A stretch of DNA of 10,659 bases from an uncultured Lewinella sp. (GTDB taxonomy: Bacteria; Bacteroidota; Bacteroidia; Chitinophagales; Saprospiraceae). Both the position numbers and the translations under genes were made by a program. This document shows positions 1 through 5,955 of the stretch, piece by piece; position 1 is the first letter of the stretch, and each line of letters begins with the position of its first letter. The notes below the pieces were generated by a model. The model was not told the DNA's origin and ran no database searches. It saw nothing but the letters and a program-made list of their open reading frames with translations. The stretch lies in the NCBI GenBank assembly GCA_938021455.1, contig CALIGP010000075.1, forward strand, positions 1 through 10,659, given 5' to 3'.

Positions 1-319
1 CCAGGAAAGGGTGAAAGCCAAAATGCCCGCTGGTTGTGGTGACATTGAGGTCGCCCAGCACTCTCCGAAAATCTGCCGGAGAATAGCCGTAGATTTTATT
101 TGTCTCGGCATTAAAGCCATAGATTTCAAAGTCCTCATAGCCCATAACGGTCAGCTTGCGGAGGGTATCGAAGGGATCCTTGGCCATGTCCTCGCGAACA
201 GAAAAAAGCTGGTAGCCCATTTTGAATTGGGATTGATCTGGCATGGAGCAACTTGACATTGGAAGCAGAGCACCGGCAGTTAGCAGGCTAGCGTGGGCAA
301 GAAATTGACGACGATCCAT
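1..319 (-). CDS. Sugar phosphate isomerase/epimerase-like protein, 5' part only (runs off left edge)
   Basis: The first 106 codons of a minus-strand gene that continues past base 1. The ATG at 319-317 opens MDRRQFLAHASLLTAGALLP, a short basic Tat-like leader (RRQFL) with a hydrophobic stretch, followed by MSSC, a loose lipobox with Cys24; export and possibly lipid attachment are inferred. The mature part begins KMGYQLFSVREDMAKDP (from residue 33) and continues with a helix and a GYEDFEIYGF strand. This is the usual N-terminus of AP-endonuclease-2-type TIM-barrel proteins annotated as sugar phosphate isomerases/epimerases, which often carry Tat leaders in Bacteroidota. The metal-binding residues lie outside the window, so the substrate cannot be guessed. 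The start is only 22 bases after the bioD stop on the same strand, so the two may share a transcript, although no functional link is known. Confidence 0.85.
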   Translation of the reverse strand, partial: MDRRQFLAHASLLTAGALLPMSSCSMPDQSQFKMGYQLFSVREDMAKDPFDTLRKLTVMGYEDFEIYGFNAETNKIYGYSPADFRRVLGDLNVTTTSGHFGFHPFL

Positions 320-341
320 TAATGTAAGGCGGTTATGTTTA

Positions 342-968
342 TCAGGCTAAACCAGTCAGCAGCTTTTCTCTGAGCTGGTCAGCTACCTGCGTAAAGTTAG
401 CAGGATTAAGCGCTTCCAACTCCGGCAGTTCTACCAGCGGCCAGATACCTGATTGCTCGCCGATGATTCTTACGGTCTCCGGGCTATCCCCGCCGGAGTA
501 GATTAGGCCCGCGATGGGGATGTTTCGCTGTCGGAGCAATTCGATGCTCAACAGGGTGTGGTTTATGCTGCCCAGGTAATGCCGGGAAGTCAGGATAACC
601 GGTAGGCCAAGTTGAATGATCAGATCGGTAATCGTCTCCTGGTCATTGATCGGCACGAGCAGGCCACCAGCGCCTTCCACGATGAGCGGGCGACCGTTGG
701 TTTCGGGAAGTACAAAGTCCGTTAGCTTAATCTCAATGCCATCAACTGCCGCAGCGTAGTGCGGGCTTGCGGGCGTGTTCAGCGCATGGCGGACGGGGTG
801 AAACCGTCCGGCGGGAGACCCCGTCCAGGCTTTCACCCGATCGGTATCACCGAAGTCTAGGTCGCCCGCCTGAATGGGTTTCCAGTAATCAGCGTTGAGG
901 GCTTTTTGTAGGAAAGCAGCGGTAACCGTTTTGCCGGCGTCGGTGTGAATTCCGGTGAGAAAGAACAT
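342..968 (-). CDS. bioD: Dethiobiotin synthetase (ATP-dependent)
   Basis: Makes dethiobiotin from 7,8-diaminopelargonate, CO2 and ATP, the penultimate step of biotin synthesis, in the cytosol. The 208-residue product starts MFFLTGIHTDAGKTV, the BioD P-loop (residues 6-15). It continues with KPIQAG (30-35), VEGAGGLLVP (98-107), which is the second nucleotide/substrate loop, and YLGSINHTLL (131-140). Length is normal for the family. I placed the start at 968 because BioD proteins begin directly before this P-loop strand. The frame stays open upstream to an ATG at 1079, which has a good GGAGG site (1089-1093) nine bases before it; that start would add a 37-residue Pro-rich extension unlike the family. 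No other biotin gene is visible. Function is near certain, start moderately sure. Confidence 0.93.
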   Translation of the reverse strand: MFFLTGIHTDAGKTVTAAFLQKALNADYWKPIQAGDLDFGDTDRVKAWTGSPAGRFHPVRHALNTPASPHYAAAVDGIEIKLTDFVLPETNGRPLIVEGAGGLLVPINDQETITDLIIQLGLPVILTSRHYLGSINHTLLSIELLRQRNIPIAGLIYSGGDSPETVRIIGEQSGIWPLVELPELEALNPANFTQVADQLREKLLTGLA

Positions 969-1301
969 GGGGTAGTCTTTTGGTTCAGTGGTCTTGTAGG
1001 CTGCCGCGAGGGGCAGGTATTGGAGGGCTGGTGGAGTAGGATTTTCAGGAAGAAAAATAGGATTCTTAGGAAGGGTCATTCTACATATCCTCCGTTTTAT
1101 CCTATGAATCCAGCTCTTCCGGTGCGGGTGGCATCTACAATCAAGAGGGGATTAGAATGCTAGGATTGACAGAATGATAAAATTTACTGTCGGGTTCATC
1201 TTACAATTCTCCCATTCTGTCATTCTAATCCCGTGTGTGGTAGAATATACTTTAAGGGTAATGCCGCCGCCGACGTGCGGTAGCCCACCAGACTACCAGC
1301 A
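969..1301. other. Gene-free interval between bioD and hemH
   Basis: About 330 bases between the preferred bioD start and the hemH stop. It holds the in-frame upstream extension of bioD (to 1079), the GGAGG site at 1089-1093, and the palindromic element at 1148-1232. Just after the hemH stop, 1280-1318 contains several ACTAC/GTAGT words and a weak GGTAG/CTACC dyad. I see no convincing ORF of its own, no RNA gene, and no clear TAnnTTTG promoter for bioD. Confidence 0.5.
1148..1232. repeat. Palindromic intergenic repeat (REP-like hairpin)
   Basis: Two nested perfect inverted repeats. The outer arms are GGGATTAGAAT (1148-1158) and ATTCTAATCCC (1222-1232). The inner arms are GACAGAATG (1168-1176) and CATTCTGTC (1213-1221), with a nine-base bulge on the left side only and a 36-base loop. 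The left side is also an imperfect direct repeat: GGATTAGAATG (1149-1159), then GGATTGACAGAATG (1163-1176). It sits downstream of hemH and upstream of bioD, both read leftwards. No T-run follows on either strand, so a simple intrinsic terminator is unlikely. It resembles dispersed short palindromic intergenic repeats; copy number in the genome cannot be seen here. Confidence 0.7.
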
Positions 1302-2396
1302 CTACGAGACTACCTCACCCCCCGTCTCCTGACGCAACATCTCCACCACCGCCGCAATCCAACGCGGGTCATCGTTGAGAGAAGGGACGAGTTGGATGTG
1401 TTCGCCGCCCCACTCCTGAAATTCTTCCTGGTACTCCACGCTTATTTCGATGGTGGTTTCCAGGCAATCAGAGACGAAGGCTGGGCTGAAACAGAGCATT
1501 CTTTTCACGCCTTTATTCTTAGCCAGATCTTCCAGCGTTTCGATGGTGTAAGGCTTGGCCCATGCGTCAAAGCCTAGCCGACTCTGGAAAGAGGTGGAAT
1601 AAGTACCTTCTTTTAGGCCTAACTCGGCTACGAGCGCCCGGGTAGTTGCATGACACTGCGCACTATAACAGAATTGGTTGACTTTTTGGATACTACTACA
1701 GCAGCTATTGGTGCCATCGGCATAGCAATGACAACCGCTGCGGTCTCCTTTTTTGAGATGACGCTGGGGCAAGCCGTGGTAGCTGAAGAGAATATGGTCC
1801 CACTGATCCAGATCACCAAACTGGCGAGCATTATCCGCAAATATCTCAATCAACTTGGGGTGGTCGTAGAAGCTATTGATCAGATTCAGATTTGGGATTA
1901 CCTCTTCTTTGCTGATCAGGCGCATCACTTCCTGGTGCACACTACCAGTAGAAGCACTGGCATAATGCGGAAAAAGTGGCAAAACGGTAATGGAACTTAC
2001 CTCTTCGTCCAGTAATTCTTTGACAGCAACCTCGATACTCGGGTTCTGATAGCGCATGGCCAGGCGGACGATGTAGTCATCCCCCATTTGTTCCGCTACG
2101 GCCTTGGTTAATAATTCGCCGTAGTATTTGAGCGGGCTGCCGTTTTCGGTCCACAGTTCCTGATATAGCTTGGTAGAGCCACCGGGCTTGAAGGGGTTAA
2201 CGATACCGGAACGAATGGGGGCGATAATACCACGAACGAGTACTTGTTGGCTGATACCGGGGAGGTTATCGATCACTCTGGAGTCCGTCAGAAACTGTCC
2301 GAGGTAGCGATTAACGGCGCGCGGTGTCGGTTCATCTGGCGTACCGAGATTGACGAGAAGAATGCCTTGTTTGCCGAAGTGTTTTTGAACGTGCAT
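1302..2396 (-). CDS. hemH: Ferrochelatase with internal cysteine-rich segment
   Basis: Inserts ferrous iron into a porphyrin (protoporphyrin IX, or coproporphyrin III in some lineages), at or near the end of haem synthesis. The 364-residue protein has the family landmarks: GILLVNLGTP (11-20), FLTDSRVID (35-43), TVLPLFPHYASASTGSV (137-153), FSYHGLPQRH (204-213) with the catalytic His207, and FVSDCLETTIEI (307-318) with the conserved acidic Glu313. Cys222, 224, 232, 233, 243 and 248 cluster right after the catalytic His motif. A known ferrochelatase class, shown for Myxococcus xanthus, binds a [2Fe-2S] cluster through four internal cysteines within about 20 residues, and this segment fits that class. 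The start at 2396 gives a normal N-terminus. It follows the flippase on the same strand after 67 bases, with its own C/A-rich leader. Confidence 0.96.
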   Translation of the reverse strand: MHVQKHFGKQGILLVNLGTPDEPTPRAVNRYLGQFLTDSRVIDNLPGISQQVLVRGIIAPIRSGIVNPFKPGGSTKLYQELWTENGSPLKYYGELLTKAVAEQMGDDYIVRLAMRYQNPSIEVAVKELLDEEVSSITVLPLFPHYASASTGSVHQEVMRLISKEEVIPNLNLINSFYDHPKLIEIFADNARQFGDLDQWDHILFSYHGLPQRHLKKGDRSGCHCYADGTNSCCSSIQKVNQFCYSAQCHATTRALVAELGLKEGTYSTSFQSRLGFDAWAKPYTIETLEDLAKNKGVKRMLCFSPAFVSDCLETTIEISVEYQEEFQEWGGEHIQLVPSLNDDPRWIAAVVEMLRQETGGEVVS

Positions 2397-2415
2397 GACG
2401 GGTAAACGGTTTTGG

Positions 2416-2426
2416 GGTTCGTTGGT
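2416..2426 (-). promoter_or_regulatory. C/A-rich leader motif ACCAACGAACC upstream of hemH
   Basis: On the minus strand, the hemH leader contains ACCAACGAACC 19 bases before the ATG. The identical 11-mer occurs at 3923-3933 in the flippase leader, and related C/A-rich text precedes aroQ (4015-4045) and bioD (GAACCAAAAG, just before 968). None of these four starts has a strong Shine-Dalgarno site. The role is unknown; it may reflect translation-leader composition in this lineage. Confidence 0.35.
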
Positions 2427-2463
2427 TTTTTAGTTTGATGACTTGTTTAGCCTTTCCTTGCTT

Positions 2464-3918
2464 TTATGACATTTTCCTTGCACCTGCGGCCGCGCCCAAA
2501 TCGCGCAGTTTTGCCAGATCAACTAGTTTAAGTAGTACTGCCATCACCAACCCAAGCAATCCTAGCAGCAAGCAGGAGAGTAGCCAGGGCAACGGACTAA
2601 AGTGGAAGAGGGCGAGGCCGCAGGATGCAAAGAGGGCTGAAAAAAGCAGTGTTTTTCCCCAGGCTATGGTCTTCGCCGGAATCTCCAGCCACCGGTGTGC
2701 CAACACCGCCTGAGTCACCGCAATGAAACTTTGGGTTAGCAGTGTCACCGCCGCCGCTCCCGGAGCGCCATAGACGGGCAACACCAACCAGTTACCGCCT
2801 AGATTGAGCACAATGCCCAGCGCATAAATCTTGTTCATCCGCCCGATAAGGCCACGCGCGCTGAGCAGAGAACCGTAGGCATAATTGAGGCACTGCGCCA
2901 CGAAACTGAAGGCCAGAAAGAAAAGGATCAAGCCCGTTCTGGATTCCGCAAAGTCGTAGAGCAACTCCACGATCGACTGGCTGTAAAGCGCCAGCGGAAC
3001 AGCGGCGCAGACCGAGCCCGCCAGCAACAGTTGTACACTAAATTTCAGCAGCGGATTTTCATCTTTCCCCTCCGCCTGTAGCCGGGCGTACATCGGGATG
3101 AGCAAGCCCGCCAGCAGCCAGCCGATCATGTTCAGCGCATCAAGTAAGCGGTAAGCAGCAGCGTAATGGCTGGCAGCCGTAGCACCATCCGCCAGCAGTC
3201 GTTCAACCATGATGGCATCCGTCCGGGTGTAGGCCGTAGCCAGGAAGACAGCGAGTGCGAAGGGGGCTCCGCCTCGTAGTAGTTTACCAAAGGTAGTCCG
3301 GTCAAAACGTGGTAATTTCCGTGGCAGCCGGTCTCGAACCACCAATACCAGCATCACCGCCGTGATACCCCAACTTGCCAATTGTAAGCCCGCGAAGCGG
3401 GTGATGGTCAGTTCCTCCGGCGCGAATAGCAATAGCCCGCCTACGGAGAGGATCATCAAGCCCTTATCCATAATGCTGAACCAACCGTCCAGGGCATATT
3501 TCCCCAATCCCGACAAGTTAGAGCGTAAGTAAAGCACCACACTATTGAAAAACTGTACAGCTCCGGCAATCAATAAGAGGTAAATCTCTGCTCCCCGGTA
3601 ACCCAGCCACCAACCTACGGGTAGCAGGACCAGAAAAAAGGCCGTTCCCAACATCATTTTCAGGCCGATGAAATAAGGAAAATACTGAGCCAATAGCTCC
3701 CGATCTCCGCTTAGTTCCCGGCTATTATAAAGCTGCAAACCAAAATCCGCTACTACCTGCAGCAACATTCCCAGCCCCAGCAGGGCGAAGTAGAGTCCAT
3801 AGTCTCCTTCCGGAAGCAAGTTCTGCACCATCCGCTCCACCCCGAAGAGGTAGACTCCTTTGACCAGCAGGTTGAGTCCTACCTGGAAGATGGCGTTGCG
3901 AAAAAAGGAGGTTACCAC
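2464..3918 (-). CDS. Polysaccharide/oligosaccharide flippase (Wzx/MATE-like, MOP superfamily)
   Basis: A 484-residue, very hydrophobic inner-membrane protein with about 12-14 predicted helices and short charged loops. Such proteins flip lipid-linked sugar repeat units across the inner membrane for surface polysaccharide assembly. Supporting features are the N-terminal FFRNAIFQVGLNLLVKGVYL (5-24), YTRTDAIMVERLL (230-242) at the start of the second half, AAAYRLLDALNMI (253-265) and GAPGAAAVTLLTQ (384-396), all in the usual positions for Wzx-type transporters. The start is GTG at 3918; no good internal ATG keeps the first helix. No glycosyltransferase or polymerase gene lies nearby, so the cargo is unknown. 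The last codons (LGAAAGAR, 474-481) are encoded by a sequence that recurs at 7598-7618. Divergent from aroQ. Family assignment is firm, cargo unknown. Confidence 0.88.
   Translation of the reverse strand: MVTSFFRNAIFQVGLNLLVKGVYLFGVERMVQNLLPEGDYGLYFALLGLGMLLQVVADFGLQLYNSRELSGDRELLAQYFPYFIGLKMMLGTAFFLVLLPVGWWLGYRGAEIYLLLIAGAVQFFNSVVLYLRSNLSGLGKYALDGWFSIMDKGLMILSVGGLLLFAPEELTITRFAGLQLASWGITAVMLVLVVRDRLPRKLPRFDRTTFGKLLRGGAPFALAVFLATAYTRTDAIMVERLLADGATAASHYAAAYRLLDALNMIGWLLAGLLIPMYARLQAEGKDENPLLKFSVQLLLAGSVCAAVPLALYSQSIVELLYDFAESRTGLILFFLAFSFVAQCLNYAYGSLLSARGLIGRMNKIYALGIVLNLGGNWLVLPVYGAPGAAAVTLLTQSFIAVTQAVLAHRWLEIPAKTIAWGKTLLFSALFASCGLALFHFSPLPWLLSCLLLGLLGLVMAVLLKLVDLAKLRDLGAAAGARKMS
2478..2498. 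repeat. Copy 1 of a 21-bp dispersed sequence (flippase C-terminus)
   Basis: TTGCACCTGCG followed by GCCGCGCCCA at 2478-2498 matches 7598-7618 at 20 of 21 bases (G2489 versus T7609), in the same orientation. Here it overlaps the end of the flippase gene and encodes residues 474-481. The other copy lies in non-coding DNA. Two near-identical 21-mers are unlikely by chance in 10 kb. Confidence 0.55.
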
Positions 3919-3958
3919 TTTTGGTTCGTTGGTATTTTGGTTCGTAGGTATTTTGGCT
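3919..3958. repeat. 16-bp tandem repeat in the flippase leader
   Basis: Two 16-bp units, TTTTGGTTCGTTGGTA (3919-3934) and TTTTGGTTCGTAGGTA (3935-3950), differ at one base and are followed by a partial third unit (TTTTGGCT). They lie immediately upstream of the GTG start of the flippase and would be in its 5' leader. The last part, GGTATTTTGGCT (3947-3958), is repeated inverted as AGCCAAAATACC at 4015-4026 in the aroQ leader. Confidence 0.6.
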
Positions 3959-3985
3959 CCGCTATTAATTTAGGAGCAGAAGCCC

Positions 3986-4010
3986 GTACCTTGTGAAGTG
4001 ATAAAGGTAC
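3986..4010. promoter_or_regulatory. Face-to-face dyad between flippase and aroQ, candidate overlapping divergent promoters
   Basis: A perfect inverted repeat, GTACCTT (3986-3992) and AAGGTAC (4004-4010), with an 11-base spacer. On the plus strand it includes TACCTTGT (3987-3994); on the minus strand TACCTTTA (4009-4002). Each is an imperfect match to the Bacteroidota -7 element TAnnTTTG. The geometry would give short leaders for aroQ (start 4046) and the flippase (start 3918). No convincing -33 element is seen on the plus side, so an operator for a dimeric regulator is an alternative. Confidence 0.3.
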
Positions 4011-4045
4011 CTCAAGCCAAAATACCAACAGACCAACGCTCCAAT

Positions 4046-4468
4046 ATGCTCCGCATTTTAATCATCAACGGCCCTAACCTCAACCTCCTTGGCAAACGTG
4101 AGCCGGAGATTTACGGAGAAGACACCTTCGAAGATTTCATGATTCACCTCCGGGGTAAATACATTGACGCGGACGTCGATCTGACCTATTTTCAGAGTAA
4201 TCACGAAGGACATATCCTCGATAAGTTGCACGAAGTAGGCTTTAGCTATGACGGTATCATCCTGAATGCCGGTGCTCTCTCCCACACGAGTATTGCCATT
4301 GCCGATGCCATTTCTGGTATCGAAACGCCCGTGATTGAAGTGCACATCAGCAACGTGCATAAGCGGGAGACGTTCCGTCACCACAGTTATGTTTCGGCCG
4401 TGGCAGAGGGCATTATCGTCGGATTTGGTCTTCGGGGCTATGAGTTAGCGGTGGATTATTTCCTGTAG
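4046..4468 (+). CDS. aroQ: 3-dehydroquinate dehydratase, type II
   Basis: Dehydrates 3-dehydroquinate to 3-dehydroshikimate, the third step of the shikimate pathway to aromatic amino acids, in the cytosol as a dodecamer. The 140-residue product has every landmark of the type II family: NGPNLNLLG (8-16), REPEIYG (18-24) with the catalytic Tyr23, NAGALSHTS (74-82) with Asn75 and His80, and EVHISNVHKRETFRHHS (98-114) with the catalytic His100 and substrate-binding Arg111. The frame is open back to 3998, but the ATG at 4046 places MLRILIINGP as in the family, so I use it. No Shine-Dalgarno site; a C/A-rich leader precedes it. Divergent from the flippase. The C-terminus is complete. Confidence 0.97.
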   Translation: MLRILIINGPNLNLLGKREPEIYGEDTFEDFMIHLRGKYIDADVDLTYFQSNHEGHILDKLHEVGFSYDGIILNAGALSHTSIAIADAISGIETPVIEVHISNVHKRETFRHHSYVSAVAEGIIVGFGLRGYELAVDYFL

Positions 4469-4550
4469 CCATAAGTCCTTTAATCCAACGTATCATTCAA
4501 CGACTTTTCGTTTTAAACGTTTTCCCTTTAACAACAACAAAATCCTATCC

Positions 4551-5315
4551 ATGGCTTTCTTTGATCGATTCACTAAATCGAGCAACCCACTCCTCAAAGA
4601 GGACGCTATTGCAAAGGCGAATACCCTTGATGGGGGCGTCACGCAACGTGCAGAGACCGACCCTATGACCGTCAGCGGTGCCGTCAACAAGTCTCTAATC
4701 ATGGGCGCACTGCTCCTGATCACTTCCCTTTATTCTTTTGCTAACCCCAGCCCACTCTTCCTTTGGGGGGGCGCTATCGGTGGTTTAGTGCTGGTATTGG
4801 TGATGTCCTTCAAGCGTCACCTCTCTCCTACCCTGGCCCCGATTTATGCCCTGCTCGAAGGTCTTTTTGTGGGTTCCGTTACGGCCATGTACGCTGCCGG
4901 ATTCGGCGCGGGTATCGTCTTTCAGGCCGTACTTCTCACGATGGCGCTGTTGTTTATGATGCTCTTCGTTTATAAGGCTGGCTTGATTAAGGTCACGCAG
5001 AAGTTCCGGACCGGCATTATGATGGCCACCGGCGGTATTATGCTGGTCTACCTGATTAATATCGGCCTTAGTTTCTTCGGTATCAACATGCCTTTCCTGC
5101 ACGAAGGCGGTATGATTGGTATTGGCATCAGCCTCTTCATCATCGGTATTGCAACCATGAACTTGCTGCTGGACTTTGATTCCTTCGAACATTTCGCCGC
5201 CACCCGCGCGCCAAAGTATATGGAATGGTTCTGCGCCATGGGCCTCATCGTCACACTGGTCTGGCTCTACGTTGAAGTACTGCGCTTGCTCGCAATTTTG
5301 AGTAGCAGTGATTAG
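4551..5315 (+). CDS. Bax inhibitor-1/YccA family integral membrane protein
   Basis: A 254-residue inner-membrane protein of the BI-1/YccA type (the larger bacterial subgroup with a soluble N-terminus). The first 45 residues are hydrophilic and carry the subgroup signature SNPLL (11-15) and DPMTVSGAVNKS (37-48). About seven hydrophobic segments follow (roughly 48-66, 70-87, 96-113, 118-140, 153-175, 188-208, 223-247). The acidic motif LLLDFDSFE (205-213) near the sixth helix matches the conserved Asp region linked to pH-gated calcium leak in the related BsYetJ. The actual role here is not known: relatives act in calcium leak or in control of FtsH proteolysis. It lies 82 bases after aroQ, and a strong hairpin follows at 5339. 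The start ATG 4551 follows a C/A-rich leader. Confidence 0.9.
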   Translation: MAFFDRFTKSSNPLLKEDAIAKANTLDGGVTQRAETDPMTVSGAVNKSLIMGALLLITSLYSFANPSPLFLWGGAIGGLVLVLVMSFKRHLSPTLAPIYALLEGLFVGSVTAMYAAGFGAGIVFQAVLLTMALLFMMLFVYKAGLIKVTQKFRTGIMMATGGIMLVYLINIGLSFFGINMPFLHEGGMIGIGISLFIIGIATMNLLLDFDSFEHFAATRAPKYMEWFCAMGLIVTLVWLYVEVLRLLAILSSSD

Positions 5316-5338
5316 GAGACGATAAACAATAGTCTTAT

Positions 5339-5385
5339 GCCAACAGCCCGTTCGTGCGATGCACGAACGGGCTGTTGGCTTTATC
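5339..5385 (+). terminator. Intrinsic terminator after the BI-1 family gene
   Basis: A perfect 19-bp stem (5339-5357 with 5361-5379), loop GAT, GC-rich, followed by a short CTTTAT tail. It starts 24 bases after the stop codon. The opposite strand has no T-run after the stem, so it is oriented for the plus-strand gene. Confidence 0.8.
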
Positions 5386-5464
5386 AAGACATCCAGGGTC
5401 CATACTACGTCTGAGTGCTGGATTCATCCGTTTTTTAAAGCCTAAAAAAGAGAGGTGAAAAAAG

Positions 5465-5501
5465 AAAGTGGAAAACGGACTTGGTCCATTTTCCACTTTT
5501 T
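5465..5501. terminator. Probable bidirectional terminator
   Basis: AAAGTGGAAAA (5465-5475) pairs perfectly with TTTTCCACTTT (5489-5499). Inside it GGAC (5477-5480) pairs with GTCC (5484-5487) around a three-base loop, with one C/A mismatch between the two stems. On the plus strand the stem runs into five Ts; on the minus strand it is followed by CTTTCTTTTTTC. It could end the minus-strand ArgE transcript and act as a second stop for the BI-1 transcript. Confidence 0.65.
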
Positions 5502-5660
5502 CGTAAACAGCCTTGAAAGCAATTACTAGTGAGAATAAAGTGAGGCTGTAGAATCTTTCATCATCAAAACTATCAGGGTAACGGTGGGGAATAAGGATGC
5601 GCTGCCTGGGGAGGGAAAAAAAGTAGTCAGGTAGGCTACCGCACTGTGGAGGCGTTGGAT

Positions 5661-5874
5661 GTAGGATGGTTAGAATTTTTGACTGCTTACCTTAGAAAAC
5701 CTCTCCCCCGGCCCCTTTTGCTGCGCAGCTTCTCCGCTGGTCTCTTCGAGCCCGCTCCGAGGTCCGGAGGAGAGGGGTGACCCTTCGACACTAATTATCA
5801 GTAAATTATAAGGTTTTCACACTCTAGCAATAATCTAATTCAGAGTGGTGAATCTCAAATTCTAACCACCCTAC
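5661..5874. repeat. Nested inverted-repeat element (MITE- or REP-like)
   Basis: Three concentric inverted repeats. Outer: 5661-5682 against 5855-5874, sharing GTAGG, TGGTTAGAATTT and GA with one substitution and a two-base length difference. Middle: GAAAACCT (5695-5702) and AGGTTTTC (5811-5818). Inner: CCTCTCCCCCGGCCC (5700-5714) against GGTCCGGAGGAGAGG (5761-5775), 13 of 15 pairs. GCTGCGCAGC (5720-5729), a perfect palindrome, sits in the centre. There is no ORF inside. It may be a small non-autonomous mobile element or a composite of two dispersed repeats. No clear target-site duplication was found. Confidence 0.5.
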
Positions 5875-5955
5875 GTAGGAGGCCAATATCACAAACTCAA
5901 CATTGCCGCCTATCGAACTTACTAAGTGCAGTAGGCGTCAAGGCCGCCAAGCTAC

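Larger units (their letters stand above)
5380..5955. other. Gene-free interval with hairpins and palindromic repeats
   Basis: The 640 bases between the BI-1 gene and the ArgE-like gene carry no credible ORF on either strand. After the terminator at 5339-5385 they hold a bidirectional-looking terminator (5465-5501) and a nested inverted-repeat element (5661-5874) containing a GC-rich palindrome (5700-5775). There is also the 10-bp palindrome CCTACGTAGG (5870-5879). The remaining bases (about 5502-5660 and 5880-5955) show nothing I can name. The two flanking genes converge on this region. Confidence 0.6.

Noticed and set aside
11..256. Plus-strand ORF of 81 codons at the left edge
   Set aside because: It lies antisense to the Tat-leader sugar isomerase gene, whose protein is clearly family-like; the plus-strand product shows no recognisable pattern.
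1280..1318. Repeated ACTAC words and a GGTAG/CTACC dyad around the hemH stop
   Set aside because: The words are five bases long with irregular spacing, so chance or minor slippage explains them.
1650..2015. 121-codon plus-strand ORF inside hemH
   Set aside because: Fully antisense to well-conserved ferrochelatase motifs, with no independent support.
4499..4512. Small hairpin AACGA-CTTT-TCGTT followed by Ts after aroQ
   Set aside because: Only a five-pair AT-rich stem, too weak to call a terminator; read-through into the BI-1 gene cannot be excluded.
4785..5387. 200-codon minus-strand ORF opposite the BI-1 family gene
   Set aside because: Its His/Gln/Asp-rich composition is the antisense shadow of a hydrophobic gene, and it begins inside the terminator hairpin.
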